A stretch of DNA of 64,000 nt. Source: Apostichopus japonicus. Its lineage: Eukaryota; Echinodermata; Holothuroidea; Aspidochirotida; Stichopodidae. The position numbers and the translations under genes are program-made. The notes under the pieces are model-generated. The model worked only from the letters and a program-made list of their open reading frames with translations. It searched no databases and was not told where the DNA came from. Below, one piece after another: positions 45,531 to 56,729 of this stretch. The DNA lies in NCBI RefSeq assembly GCF_037975245.1, contig NC_092576.1, positions 30,606,611 to 30,670,610 on the forward strand. The letters run 5' to 3'. The first letter of the stretch is position 1. Each line of letters opens with the position of its first letter.

Positions 45531-46434
45531 TCTCTGTGAGAGAAGGAATCATCATGAGAATAACCAGGAATTATCTGTGAAAGAATCGAGTAGGTATAGT
45601 TTAGGAGCAATTTATCACTCAAAATTGCACAATTTTCAGCAAAAATGAACAAGATGTAAATATTTTGATACTTTTTAGTTCAGCAAAGCTCCACAAGGGA
45701 ATTTTGTTAAAAGCTTTTATTTGCCATTTCTTTGGGATAGAACCTATAGGATTCTGGAAGAAAAGGGTAGCAGGATGATTAATTGCTGATAAATGAGACC
45801 TAAAAAATCAAGAATATGCCGAAATGCCATGTTGGGTACAGATTGCAAGATTTCAAAGTGGGATAAATGGGCCAATTTTCAAGCAATGCAACTGAAATTT
45901 TCAGAATGCTTATTCCATGGTGTTTCAAGCATACAATAAATTTGGAAATTTTGTAGAGAGGTCAAACAACAACATACTACAAAATTTGTTGATTTCATAT
46001 GGACTTACTCCATACTCCTCCTTCCCGTAATGTTAAGATATTAACAGCATCTAATTAGTAAATGGCTTTTACTTGAAAGACATTAATTGATCTTCTTTCT
46101 TTTTGCATGGAGGAGCTTGTTAGTAGAGGGTAGACCTTTTTTTGGTAAAGCACCACTGGGATGGCACAATACCATGGCCACACTAAATTGTAGTTAATAG
46201 TATGTTAATTGTTTTCATACTTGCTTTGCTATACATTTGGATGTTATTTTCTTTTGTGAGCCAGGTGAGTGGGGAACTTGAGACTAAAGTAAAAGTGTAC
46301 ATCAGTTATACAGCTGCAAAACTATCCAGTCTTGTAGATTTATACTTGCAATGATGACTAGATCATGCGAGGATGCATGGAAAAAGTACAATGTTAAACA
46401 AAGAGAAAGTGACAAAATTACATACCCACTGTTG

Positions 46435-46540
46435 TGATCATTAATCTGCCGCACAGTTCTCATATAACGACGAATTTGCTGAAGTGTTATTTCAACAGGA
46501 TGAAATAGGTCTGCCGGTAATTCGCCATTTTAGTTAAATA
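46435..46540 (-). pseudogene. integrase-core protein, likely 5' exon
   Basis: Minus strand GELPADLFHPVEITLQQIRR then YMRTVRQINDHNSG, ending at a donor-like GTATGTAATTTT. It lies upstream on the same strand as the integrase exons and has the texture of a short N-terminal coding exon, but no motif of its own. The link to the integrase is inferred from position. Confidence 0.4.
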
Positions 46541-46544
46541 AAGT

Positions 46545-48055
46545 TTTACTTCCATGGCAACAATGCACAGTGGCGTCATGACAACGATGCCCGGTAGGGA
46601 CTCGCCCCCCCCCCCCACCCAAAAAAAATATTTGGGAATGGTGTCTCAGCATATCTCACCATGTTTGCTGATGTACCGGTAGTTTCTTTTTCTCTAATAC
46701 CACAATAAGACTTAACATTACTTGTATAGACCTACAGTAGCAATAGTATTTGTGTTAATTTATATACACGTAGCCTACTAACAGAAGCATTTATTTATGT
46801 AAATAAAACAAATTAAACACATTTCAGTGACTGATTGTTTTTTGTTGGTTTTTTCAACACTTTGGAAACGGGGATAAAACTTTTTGTCACAATATACGTC
46901 AAATTTAATGATCAAAAGCCTTTCCCTCTCCAAGTTGACAACCCCGCCCCTTCCACCATCACAACCATCATTCGTTTCCTTTTTGATTGTATATGACACA
47001 AAACAGAACGCATTACAACAACGACAAGACACAAAGCATGTTCAAGAGGAGAAAAAAGTCGGTCTTTCTGGAGTATTTTTTGATAGCCCTGAAAAGAGCC
47101 GCTTGATATATAGAGGGTTCAGCTCCTGATGGTTTAATGTCCCATGGGCTTCCCTCCGACTTCCAGCACAACTGGCAGAACCTTCTGGATGTGTCCGATG
47201 TACTTCTGACACTCTTCTGGGGTAGCCCTATCTTTCCAAATAAAAGTTGATCATGCTCTTTAGATCGTATAGGGTGTATGATTTTAATTCACCGCAGACA
47301 GTCTTTCAGCTCATGCCAGAGCATCTCGATGGGGTTCAAGTCAGGACTCTCGGCTGGCGTGGGCCACCATGGTATCTGGTTTGCGTCCATGAACGATTTT
47401 GTGAAGCCACTTGTATGTTTTGGGTCGTTTTCCTGAAAGAAACGATAACCACCATTCGGAACAGTCCATTGTGGAGAAATTCTTGGCAGTAAAATTTGCT
47501 GCGCATGATCCCGTGAAAAATTACGATATCTGTGGCACCTCTCACAGATATGAAGGTCTGCCCAAACGTGTACTTTGGTTGGGTGCTTTAGTCTTACGAT
47601 CAGTTCCGGTGCTTCCCCCTTTCTCCTGAAATGTAGTTTGGCCGTGTGGTCTAATTCCACAGAACATTCGTGAGTGAAGATTGCGTTGGTGAAGTTTTCC
47701 TTATTTTCAATGCAACGATTTGCGCGGCGAATCAGTTGAGCGCATCTTGGCTTAGTGCACACCCAGTTTCATTTCTTTTGTCGAACCCTTCATGTAGCTT
47801 CCTCTGGAAGCCAATGGACGTTATCTCACGATTCCAAACAATTATTTTATCCATTTTGGAAGTGGCCGGCGACGAGGCAGATCCCTAATAGTGCCAAGTA
47901 TCTCCCACTTTCCTAGTAAATTTCTTACTGTTTTCGAGTCGACAAGATATCTCTTTTCAGCTAAAATTGCTGTTATCTTGGAAATAGTATTTCCGAGCCC
48001 AGATAAGTTAACAATTTCCCTCCGGAGTGTAAGCGACAGTCGTGACATTTTCTAC
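46545..48055 (-). mobile_element. Tc1/mariner element, copy 2
   Basis: Collinear with 19431-20840 (CATGGCAACAATGCACAGTG, then the GATGTACCGGTAGTTTCTTT block, then the transposase). It retains about 60 bp of noncoding sequence near 47170-47230 that copy 1 lacks. Ends are approximate. Confidence 0.7.
47289..48048 (-). pseudogene. Tc1-type transposase, copy 2, broken, first catalytic Asp replaced
   Basis: From the ATG at 48048: MSRLSLTLRREIVNLSGLGN, KTVRNLLGKWEILGTIRDLP, a gap and frame change (47760-47845), then IFTHECSVELDHTAKLHFRR, where copy 1 has IFTDECSVE, HPTKVHVWADL, FFQENDPKHTSGF and ESPDLNPIEMLWHELK. The Asp-to-His change removes the first catalytic residue. The middle block (HPTKVHVWADL) is better preserved here than in copy 1. 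Confidence 0.9.
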
Positions 48056-48159
48056 GAACGAAGTTCACTTTTGATTGGTGATTTGGTGTTGGAGTTTGGT
48101 GATTGTAACTCGCTGCATGCAATACTTCCGATTTCTCATCGAAACATCTGACCTCCCTA

Positions 48160-50900
48160 TATTCAGACGATATAGATCATTTAAAAACCCGCCCCTTTCT
48201 AATGAATTGATGCAGAGAATGACGACCTCTGTTCGCCCTCGAAGAGCGTATTTTTGTAGCGTCTAGCAACAACACATGCTGTCTTACGAATTACAATGTT
48301 CCTGGTTAAAGTCTTATTACGTAATCAAGAGCGTACTTGTATAACCTCCAGCAATAATACATGGACTATTTGCTGACAGCCTTACGACTGATAATGTTTT
48401 CATATAGCTTCATCAAAGGGATTGATTCGATGTCACCAAAACATGGTAACTTTAGAGAGCGTAGTTATCGTGATTACGTCGATGAATTGCGCATATAAAT
48501 TGATAACGTACGTTATCAATTATAGCTACAGACGGTAATAGCGATTGTAACTCAATTAATAGGTTACAACTCTCAGAAGCTTCAAGACTCCACCCATGCA
48601 GGTTCATTTGGGTTTGGAGATGTAGATTGTTTTATTCAACAAGGCCATCAAAGGAGGGTAATTGTGTCGTCAAGATCGAATTTCCCGCGATCTACCAAAA
48701 GAACCCCAACAATGAGGGATATAAAATCCCTCCTGAATTTAAAAATCAAAACTCTTCACTGTTTTCCTCAAAATAGTGCGTAAATTAACAGTTGATACAA
48801 AGTACATGTTATTTGTTTCGGTCGATAATTCCTGTAAGTGACAGCTAGGGAAACTTCTCCGTAAGGCCATGTTAGTATACTATTCATTTGGACGATTTGA
48901 TTACCAGTTAGCACTAACTTTTCATATCGATTTTGATTGTGTAAGAAGACATTTCAATAATTAATATGTTCACAATTAGGCTAAACTTTTTCATTTTACT
49001 CGTTTTACAGATGGATAGGCTATTCTACCACTTCCTGGTGCCTCGCAACGAGGGTAGAGAGCACCTGCGTAAGAGTACAAACACGCAAAATAGATTGGCC
49101 TGTATCTAAGCATCCCAGCAAATTACAGCGTACGGATAGCGTTACCGTGAAAAGGAACGATGGGTCAACGGGAGGTCGGCTAACCGTTCATATCAACGAC
49201 CCATACAGAGGCCCATGATTTTTTTTTTCTAGTTATGCCTGAGGCATTATATGACCATTCGAGTCGGCGTGTATGTGTGTTTGCATGTTTATAAAGTATG
49301 TGCTGTATGTACCTTGATATGTATGTGGGTGTTTATTTTAATATGGGTTCCAACTTGTGACATAGACTTAAAATTTTCAAATATGTGATATCACAATGAT
49401 AATGGCAACAAATGCAAAGCCAACTCAAAAAAAAAACATTTTGCTTATAGCTAGCTTGCAATGCAAATAGTATAGGTAAAGTCATAAGACAATATCCAAA
49501 ATATCACGTGTAACAGGGACACCAAACATTATACATTCATCTAGGTCATTCACAGTAAAATCAGCATACACTGTTATATTATTTATTTTAACTTAGGTAT
49601 TAAACATGGTCATAATCCAAGACATCAGTTATTGTCATGCACAACTATAATATTTTAGTAATTCTTGATTTAGTTTTCACACGTTACAAATTTTGGATAT
49701 TTGGCAACTGTGAAAGTGATTTTTTTTTCTGTCATGTTGTCAATCCTTCATACTCACTTAAAATGTGTTTCCATATTATAAAATAATCATCTAATTCCCT
49801 CTGATATTGACATACAGCTAATTCAGAATACAATACCAAATATACCAGTGGCCAAATGAACAATGCCGAACGTGTAACGGGACGCCAATATTTTGGTGTC
49901 CCTGTTACATCGACATAGGCTTACAGGTATCTCAGTTATATATGTAGTTTGTTGATTTTTTATATTGATAATGATGCTGCATATTATATTATCTTTCCTT
50001 TACTTCTAAAGGTACTGTATTGTCTGTGCATTTTCTGCAAGAAAGCAATGCTATCAAGCTGATTTACAATTAATTCTACTGTAATCCCATAATTTATGTT
50101 TCACAAAATGAATGATAAAAGAGAAGGACAAGGAATGAAACAAAGAGGCTGATCAGAGAACTGTGCTGTCATGTTAAACTTTATATATAGTACAGATAAA
50201 CACAACAAAATAACAATGTATGTTCAACTCCAATCATATGTACAAACAAATGTGAATCGCTAATATTCAACCACATAAATGGACGGTTAACAAAATTAGT
50301 GTACAATAAATGCGATATAAAAAACTCCATATAATAATTTCCTCAATTGTTCCCATTCAATACCAGTACTGGATAGATTCATTTAAATTTTCAAGATCCA
50401 AATTGAGTCATTTCATTACATTTAATGTCATTCATGTTCATCTGTTTCATTTAATAACATATATGAATTTTGCAAATAATTATTCACTAATCACTTTATC
50501 ACTTTATTAATTAATTTCTTGTTGTTTTTTTTCATTTGCATTGTTCAGCCAATTTCAAATTTGTTTGCAGGCAATTGAGACAACAATGCTATGGTTAGCC
50601 TAGCTGATGAATGTAAATAATACATTTCTGCTTGGCATCATCAAGCAGGAAATTATAGCCGTCTCCATAACATACTAACCTTTATGGATCGAAACAGTTA
50701 TGGCATCGTTAAGGTTGTTAGATCATTATAAACCAGTAACAAAATGTTCATAATGCATGAAGAAAAGCATTCAAATTGTAACATGAACATAAGGAAGGAA
50801 GGAACAATGTGTTAATAGATCCTAGAATGGTGAAACATGAAAAAAAGTATTAATAATGTTGATCACGATGCTATAGCTGTCCTAGGCATTGGATAAAATC
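48160..50900. other. mostly AT-rich DNA with small repeats, no gene
   Basis: A palindromic head ATGCCTGAGGCAT at about 49237 followed by GTGTATGTGTGTTTGCATG recalls the repeat family at 35.3 kb. An inverted pair GTAACAGGGACACCAAA occurs at 49511 and within the hairpin at 49873. No open frame of interest. Confidence 0.45.
49873..49909. repeat. imperfect hairpin, TGTAACGGGACGCCA / TGGTGTCCCTGTTACA
   Basis: A 15-16 bp stem with a few mismatches around a short AT loop. One arm is repeated at 49511-49527 as GTGTAACAGGGACACCAAA. This could be the head of a small palindromic MITE. Confidence 0.6.
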
Positions 50901-50920
50901 CTGCAAGAAACTGCATAAAC

Positions 50921-51225
50921 TTATTGTGTTAGAACCATTCTCATTTTGTTAGTGACATCCTTTGCTTGTATTGAGTTTAAAGCAAAGTGACGGCGACTTA
51001 TCGGTAGAGGAGGATCATCAAGACCTGTTAATATTGAATCTGAAGACACAAGGTCTGTTTCCTCCTTCTCCGGCCAAATAAATTTATTGTAGGAGCCAGT
51101 GGGTTTCATGAAAGTGATAGAACAGGATCCGTTATCAACATCCGTGATAATACCTGGCCACCACTCTTCATCATATATTACAGCCACCCACTGCCCACGA
51201 GTCCACGTCTTGTGCAGAGGAACAG
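50921..51225 (-). CDS. C-terminal exon of the long transposase-like gene, Tudor/PWWP-like fold
   Basis: Acceptor ACATAACATTCAG at 51226, then PLHKTWTRGQWVAVIYDEEW, WPGIITDVDNGSCSITFMKP, TGSYNKFIWPEKEETDLVSS and a stop at 50921. The VAVIYDEEWWPGII...FM.P...F.WP pattern resembles a small chromatin-reader-type barrel domain seen as the last part of the same multicopy protein family. It is on the same strand and 3' of the DDE exon at 51.7-52.5 kb, so I infer one gene with an intron. Confidence 0.55.
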
Positions 51226-51417
51226 CTGAATGTTATGTCAAGGATATTTAAGATATGGTAATATGGTTTTAAAAAAATGTGTAGTGAATGCAGTCATCTG
51301 GGGTGGATGTAGTTAATTCACTGGGATTGTGGGAAGGAAAACTGCAACTTCACTGCACTACTGTAGTACGTATTACTTACTGATAGGTCTGAAACTGAAA
51401 TGAATACTATAACAATA

Positions 51418-51535
51418 AAATATATTAAGGATACACTGCGGATGGCGTGGTTCGGCAGCTTCGGGCAATGGAGACATGTTTCCCTCAGGATGTGCCGTTG
51501 AAGTATCATCATCTACTGTAGTTATTAATTAAAGA
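51418..51535 (-). repeat. duplicated exon-like segment, copy 2
   Basis: Minus strand DDDTSTAHPEGNMSPLPEAA, EPRHPQCIL. It matches the segment at 51725-51830 (SSTSPEGNLPNVAQPCHPEC, IL) in sequence and order, about 300 bp away, in the same orientation. Confidence 0.65.
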
Positions 51536-51664
51536 TTATGGATTGTTCGTGAACTTTAATACTTAATATAAAATCAAAATACAATTTAATGATCAAGTTA
51601 TATGAACCCTGGCCGTCTCCATGGACTCTAAATATTGTACACACTAATTTTTTGGAATGGTGGG

Positions 51665-52615
51665 CTACCCTCCCCCCCCCCCCCCACACACACACTTCAA
51701 ATCGGATATGATGCCAAGAATGAAAACAAATGTATAAAGGATACACTCCGGATGGCATGGTTGAGCAACATTAGGCAAGTTTCCCTCTGGACTGGTGGAT
51801 GAAGTAGCTGGAATACCATGCCCACTGTAGAGACTGACTTTCTTCCACATCTTAACATAAAGAGAGTTTTCGCACAGACTATCGTTGTTGTCAAGGCATG
51901 GTGTACAAAAACAGCTCAGATTTCTGGTGGCAATGATTCCATCACTGACAGTTTTCACAGAGTGAAGCTTCATTCTTCCAGGAACTGTTTTTACAAGACG
52001 GTGATTCCTGTCACGATTAATATCTGATGATGGTACATAAAATATGGTTCTACGAAAATGTGTGCACATGTCAGATGAGGCATCTTTTGTCAGGTGGTCA
52101 CAGCAATACTTGTACAAATCCTTACCACTTTTAATCACACATCTGCCAGTCTTTACAGCTGTAGATGCGTGACTTTTGATGACAGCACTCTCCCCATCAC
52201 TGGCCCCCTTGCCATGCCTTGATCCGGTAAAATTATGCACAATGGGATAGCCAAAATCACTAGTAGCATAACTGATATCAGATAGAGGGCCCTTTGACTT
52301 ATATTGTTGGCCACACCCATCTGAAAATCTATACAGTTTACTAAGTGTTAGGTGTCTGCTGTTAGTAAGATGATTGCATGCTACATTCTGAAATGCATTC
52401 ACTGCATGAAAATCATGGACTAGATCATCTCTAATAAAGACCAGGCTCTCTGTGATTACATCAGAACACCCAGCACATCTATAGTAGGTGACAATTGGAT
52501 GCACAGTGGCTGAATCTTGCGTCCAATATGCCCCTTGTACCTCATCTTGGTAAGCACATCTATAATTTTCGGCGAAATCAAGAATGCATAAGCAAGAATC
52601 TTGTGGAAGATTTCA
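51665..52615 (-). pseudogene. transposase-like DDE/RNase H-fold core (FSDGCGQQYKSKG family)
   Basis: Same frame as 52613-53353, interrupted by one TGA at about 52613. Reads DFAENYRCAYQDEVQGAYWT, HPIVTYYRCAGCSD, FIRDDLVHDFHAVNAF, then RFSDGCGQQYKSKGPLSDIS with a catalytic-type Asp, FTGSRHGKGASDGESAVIKS (a Gly/Asp-rich catalytic-type motif), FRRTIFYVPSSDINRDRNHR and NLSCFCTPCLDNN. I know this as a multicopy protein in invertebrates and fish but cannot name the superfamily. The part below about 51720 runs into repeat-derived sequence. Confidence 0.6.
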
Positions 52616-53353
52616 GCGGATCAATTGCAGTTGTTTATTTTGCCACCCCTTGTTAAAGAGATGTTCTGCAAAGGGTATACCTTCTTCCTTCAATTCTGTG
52701 ATAAGCTCACTCATGTTGCCAGACTTTACAATAAGGGTTCGTGTGCGTACATCAACCAACTTGTCCACCCCTTTCTGCACTTTCTGTGTGATAAGTTCCC
52801 ATCGCTTCCACTCAACATTCTGTGTTTCCGTATGTAATAGTGGTTCAATGTGTCTATCAAGTTGACTGATACCACAGTTGGTGCATTTTCGTAGAACACA
52901 TTGTGGATGGTGGAAATCTGCATCCAATTTATCACACATTGTGATACTTGCAAAGTGATATATGTCTTTGATGGGTGGTACTTTTACAGCTGCCAAGTGT
53001 GTGTTGATAACTTTCAGCTTAAGTGTTATGTTTTCGCAATATTCGCAAAGGCACCCCCTGTAATTTGCCTCTTTTTGTGTCTTAATATGCAGAGGCCTAA
53101 GCAAGAAAAACTTTGAAAGACTGATCTTGATCCGTGGGTTCAACAGTTTAAACTGGTGATAAGCCTTGGTCACTGAACAATCCATAATACTGGTGGGCTT
53201 TCCTGATTTTTTGCTGACCAGTTTCTTATCCGGTAACTGGTTGGCCACAGTTTCATAGAAATCTTCCACTACCTTCACTATTGACCTCTGTAGCTTTTTT
53301 TCTTCCCGCCTGGTGTTTAATGGCCTTGCTGATGAGCTTTCTGCTAACACCAA
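52616..53353 (-). pseudogene. transposase-like gene, middle part with Cys cluster
   Basis: Reads IVKVVEDFYETVANQLPDKK, VTKAYHQFKLLNPRIKISLS, KFFLLRPLHI, then a zinc-type cluster CLCEYCENI and later CVLRKCTNCGISQLDRHIEP. Matches the part of the family between the basic N-terminus and the DDE core (FYE...KD..., A...F......IKI.LSKF..LRP). The frame joins 53253-53807 only if one base is changed in an A7 run near 53298. Confidence 0.65.
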
Positions 53354-53807
53354 TTTTTTTAGCAGTCGATCTCTGTAACTTGTATCGCTTCACTGAACTG
53401 AGTGTCGTTGCTAGAATCTTCCGTGCTTTTGAAAAACGAGATTTAGAAAGCCCTGCTGAAACTGCCTCCATCACAGCATCTTCGACTACTGTTGCTGTTG
53501 ACTTAGCATTTTTGAAAGCTTCCATCTTTCTTGGTGAAGCTTTCTCCATTAAGTCCAGAGCAGTGGTAACATAGTGTGATGGACGTTGAGGCATGCCCCT
53601 TCTTGCCCTTTGCAGGCTTTTACGTCTTGCTGCCGGAGTTCTGACATCCAGGCCAATACTGTTCAAAGCTGATTTGGCTTGATGAATTTCCTCGGCCTGT
53701 TGCTTTAATGCCTGCTCCAATTCTTTCAATCTACATGCTTCTGTCACTAACTTTGCTTGCTCAACTGCAAGTTTTGCTGTCTTTTTTTTTTGCTTTTTCC
53801 ATTGCAT
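53253..53807 (-). pseudogene. transposase-like gene, N-terminal basic and HTH region
   Basis: Reads KKKTAKLAVEQAKLVTEACR, LKELEQALKQQAEEIHQAKS (coiled coil), GLDVRTPAARRKSLQRARRG, then KARKILATTLSSVKRYKLQR and IGVSRKLISKAIKHQAGRKK (helix-turn-helix-like). It continues the basic region of 53834-54238 if one base is changed in an A10 run near 53788. Confidence 0.6.
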
Positions 53808-54238
53808 ATTTATCTCTTCTTCTTTTGTTTATTTCAACTTTCTGTCTTTGTGTAAGCAGAGCACGCTGGTCTTTCTTTTTTTTTTCGCCAGTAAGCCCTT
53901 TCCTCTTCCACTCTTTGTCTTGTTTTTGGCTTATTTCTTTCCCCTTTAGAATTGTTTAGTGCAGCCTCAGCTTCTTTTCTTTTAGCCCTAAGCTTTTGCA
54001 TTCTGCGAGCACACCCTTTATTATAATTTGTCTTCCTTTCTCTCATTTTTTCTAGTTGTTCCCTCTCCTCATCAGTCAAGTTCTTTTTACTTTTTAATTC
54101 GTCTGCCATCGCCATTTCTAAACGATACAGTCTGCTGTATATTTTGGCAGCATGCCGGCGCATATCTTGTCGTTCTTTTTTCCGGTCCGTTTTTCCCTTC
54201 CTTGGAGAAACCCTAATTCTTAACTTGAATGGGTTCAT
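53808..54238 (-). pseudogene. transposase-like gene, basic coiled-coil N-terminus
   Basis: ATG at 54238 begins MNPFKLRIRVSPRKGKTDRK followed by a long Lys/Arg/Glu coiled coil (ERQDMRRHAAKIYSRLYRLE, EREQLEKMRERKTNYNKGCA). The start is chosen as the first ATG before the basic domain. A second homopolymer frame change lies at about 53884 (run of A). Confidence 0.55.
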
Positions 54239-54239
54239 G

Positions 54240-55835
54240 CTGACAATTCCAAATCATGTATGCTGGAAGTAAACAGCAAAGGGAATTAGAACAGATAGGC
54301 ACAGTATCCAACATTTTCTAGGGTGGGGGGTGGGAAACAGTTAGCCCGCCCCCCCCCCCATGACTACTGCCCGGCCTGGTGCACTAAACACAATTCCTTG
54401 AGCAAATCAAGCACAATCAAAATTCCTTTCTTACTTCTAAACTATATTTTTAAAACACTATAATATAATGGAAATAATCTTTTATACGGGTAGTAGCCTG
54501 CTGTAATTTTTTTTGTATAATCTGTCCAAAATTAATTTTTGAGTCGATTACTTATCGAACATGGAGCGAATAAAACATCGAAATCAACTTCTTTTTGTTT
54601 GGTAATTTTTGTAGTCAACCTTTTACCACACCAACCCCGAGGCGATAGGCGCCATACTGAATATGGAAAAAGAACCCAACGATAATGTAGTGTCGGACTA
54701 GGATAACATGTATACGATCGATGCAACAAAAATTTGGACAGAGCCTTCGGCCACAATGTACCATTTTTTATATAACCGGGCACATTTTGTGGAAATGAAG
54801 GCCCAGGCCCCAGGGTCAGACTAAGAGTAATATAAGAACAGGCTGGTAACCTATAAGCCTAGCCTACTGTGATAGTTGATACTGTAGTGATGATGCAAAA
54901 CAAAATTGGACAATATATAGGCCTAGCCTATGGCAACTATTTTAAATATTTTATCTAACTTATCTAACATACATGTAGCTATGGCTAGGCTGGTTTGTTT
55001 ATACTGCACGGTTGGCATTAGAATTAACGTTTCAGCATCAGCAGCGGGACTGACTAATTCCCCCCCCCCAAAAAAATTAAAGAATCTTAGTCTAACTAGC
55101 CTAGGCTATACCTACAACGTTGTGGGCATAGGCTAGGATCAAGTATGAATTCAGAGGATATCTCTTTTTTTATCGCATATAATGGGGGACAATTCCCCCT
55201 CCAATAAAAGTTAGCATCAACCCTACATACCGTACAGTGTGATAAAATGGTATGGCCATAGGCCTACGCTAATAATAATTAACGTTAAGCTAACGTAACT
55301 AACGCGGGCCTAACTAATGTAAATGCATGCCGAGACACCACATACTTTTGGGTCTCATGGTTACGTATTGAATGAAATTTTAATAAATCCATTTCGATTA
55401 CTCGCAAATAAGTATCAAGTGCAACTTATTACAAAATAAACAAATAAATACGGTATAATAATGATATATCAAGCACTAAAGTACTCACGATGGTAAAATA
55501 TTTGTCTGTAAATGTAATTCAAGCCAACGTAATTCTGTACACAACATTGCGTGGTTTCCAAATCAGATCTTGCCAACTTGTGATTCGTTTTGCCAGGTGT
55601 ATTACGATGCGAACGACGTACTTTTATCCGATGTATGATAAGATAGACAACAATTAATTGTTCGCTCTAACAATCATAAAATATATATATTATTTATATA
55701 TATTATGTTATTGTTTCATGTCTAGAAACGTAACATTTATAAAAGCGTAACGAGATGGACACAAATCACAATATAGATTACCTTTCTTAAGTTTCCTAAA
55801 CAGAGGCTCAATTTGTTGTCGCAACGTTCCCGCCT
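54240..55835. other. intergenic, no gene recognised
   Basis: C-run near 54345-54360; AT-rich; taxon-typical GCCTA and TAGGCC runs (54850-55320). A short Ser/Pro ORF (54028-54216 plus) is only the antisense of the coiled coil. Confidence 0.4.
55827..55835. repeat. 9-bp target-site duplication, left, of the MULE-like element
   Basis: TTCCCGCCT occurs here and at 56719-56727, exactly outside the inverted ends. Confidence 0.85.
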
Positions 55836-56114
55836 GCGAAATTATTTTTCCCACTTCGACGCGGCCACATGGGCGTGGCTTATGAAATACGTCACAGGCC
55901 GGCAAGTTTGTGACTTCGACTTCGAGCTCTTACGTATATAGCTCTTTAATTATATACTGAGCTAATATACTCAGGCCCAATATACTCAGGCCTAAGACAT
56001 GACTTCATGAGATCCATGATGATGTGCGACTGCTTCTCCCAGTCAATCGGGTCTTATGGAGCTCTTGAGGTAAATTCCATCACAAAATCAAACTGTGTTT
56101 GTTTATTAGATGTG

Positions 56115-56205
56115 TTATGAACCTCCCGTGTCAGGAAAAGTTTGGAAAAGAACCTCCCGTGACAGCAGGGTGTGGAAAGTTATAAATGAACCTCCCGTGG
56201 TATTG
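56115..56205. repeat. three copies of GAACCTCCCGTG with 36-38 bp spacing
   Basis: GAACCTCCCGTG at about 56118, 56151 and 56187, each followed by partly similar TGTGGAAAGTT-like text. Located inside the MULE-like element. Confidence 0.6.
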
Positions 56206-56447
56206 ATTATTACACTTCATATTACAGCAGGTAGGCCCACTGACCTTTCAATGCTAAAAACCTACAAAGATACATGTATTGTATTGTGCCCCATATTGTT
56301 TTATCCATCATTCTAAATTATTTGTTCATTTATAAATGAGCCTACGTGCTTTCATCATTAGTTTACGTACGCTACTGGGTATTGTTACGGACTTGAAATA
56401 TTCTACCCATTTTATTAAACAGTTGTCACTTGCGTCTGTATTAACTA

Positions 56448-56490
56448 TAACCAGGGAGCTGTTACTGTTAGAGTAGCAGCTCCCTGCTAT
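56448..56490. repeat. hairpin AGGGAGCTG...CAGCTCCCT
   Basis: A stem of 9 perfect pairs, extendable to about 13 with a mismatch, around a short loop; lies inside the MULE-like element. Confidence 0.5.
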
Positions 56491-56718
56491 AACTATGACT
56501 AAATAGCAATGTCCCTCTGTACTATACTATTTACTATACTGGTACGTGTACTAGAATCCCTGACATGTAACTTAATTGAGAACTTTCAGCACCCAAACAA
56601 ACACCCGAGAGATATCACTGCATAGTCTGTGACGTAGACCAATAAGCCGTAACAACGACCGATAGTCCACGCCCATTATGCTAATATGGCCGCGTCGAAG
56701 TGGGAAAAATAATTTCGC

Positions 56719-56727
56719 TTCCCGCCT
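56719..56727. repeat. 9-bp target-site duplication, right
   Basis: Second copy of TTCCCGCCT. Confidence 0.85.
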
Positions 56728-56729
56728 TG

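Larger units (their letters stand above)
55836..56718. mobile_element. 883-bp Mutator-like nonautonomous element (MITE)
   Basis: Both ends start with GCGAAATTATTTTTCCCACT and stay identical for 32 bp (55836-55867 and the complement of 56687-56718). After small gaps the match resumes (ATGGGCGTGG, TACGTCACAG), so the terminal inverted repeats are about 80 bp imperfect. A 9-bp duplication and long inverted ends are the signature of Mutator-like (MULE) elements. No transposase is encoded inside; the frame 55708-55905 overlaps the left end only. Confidence 0.8.

Noticed and set aside
53281-54216. Plus-strand hydrophobic ORFs
   Set aside because: Antisense of the Lys-rich coiled coil, which automatically gives Phe/Leu/Ser-rich frames.
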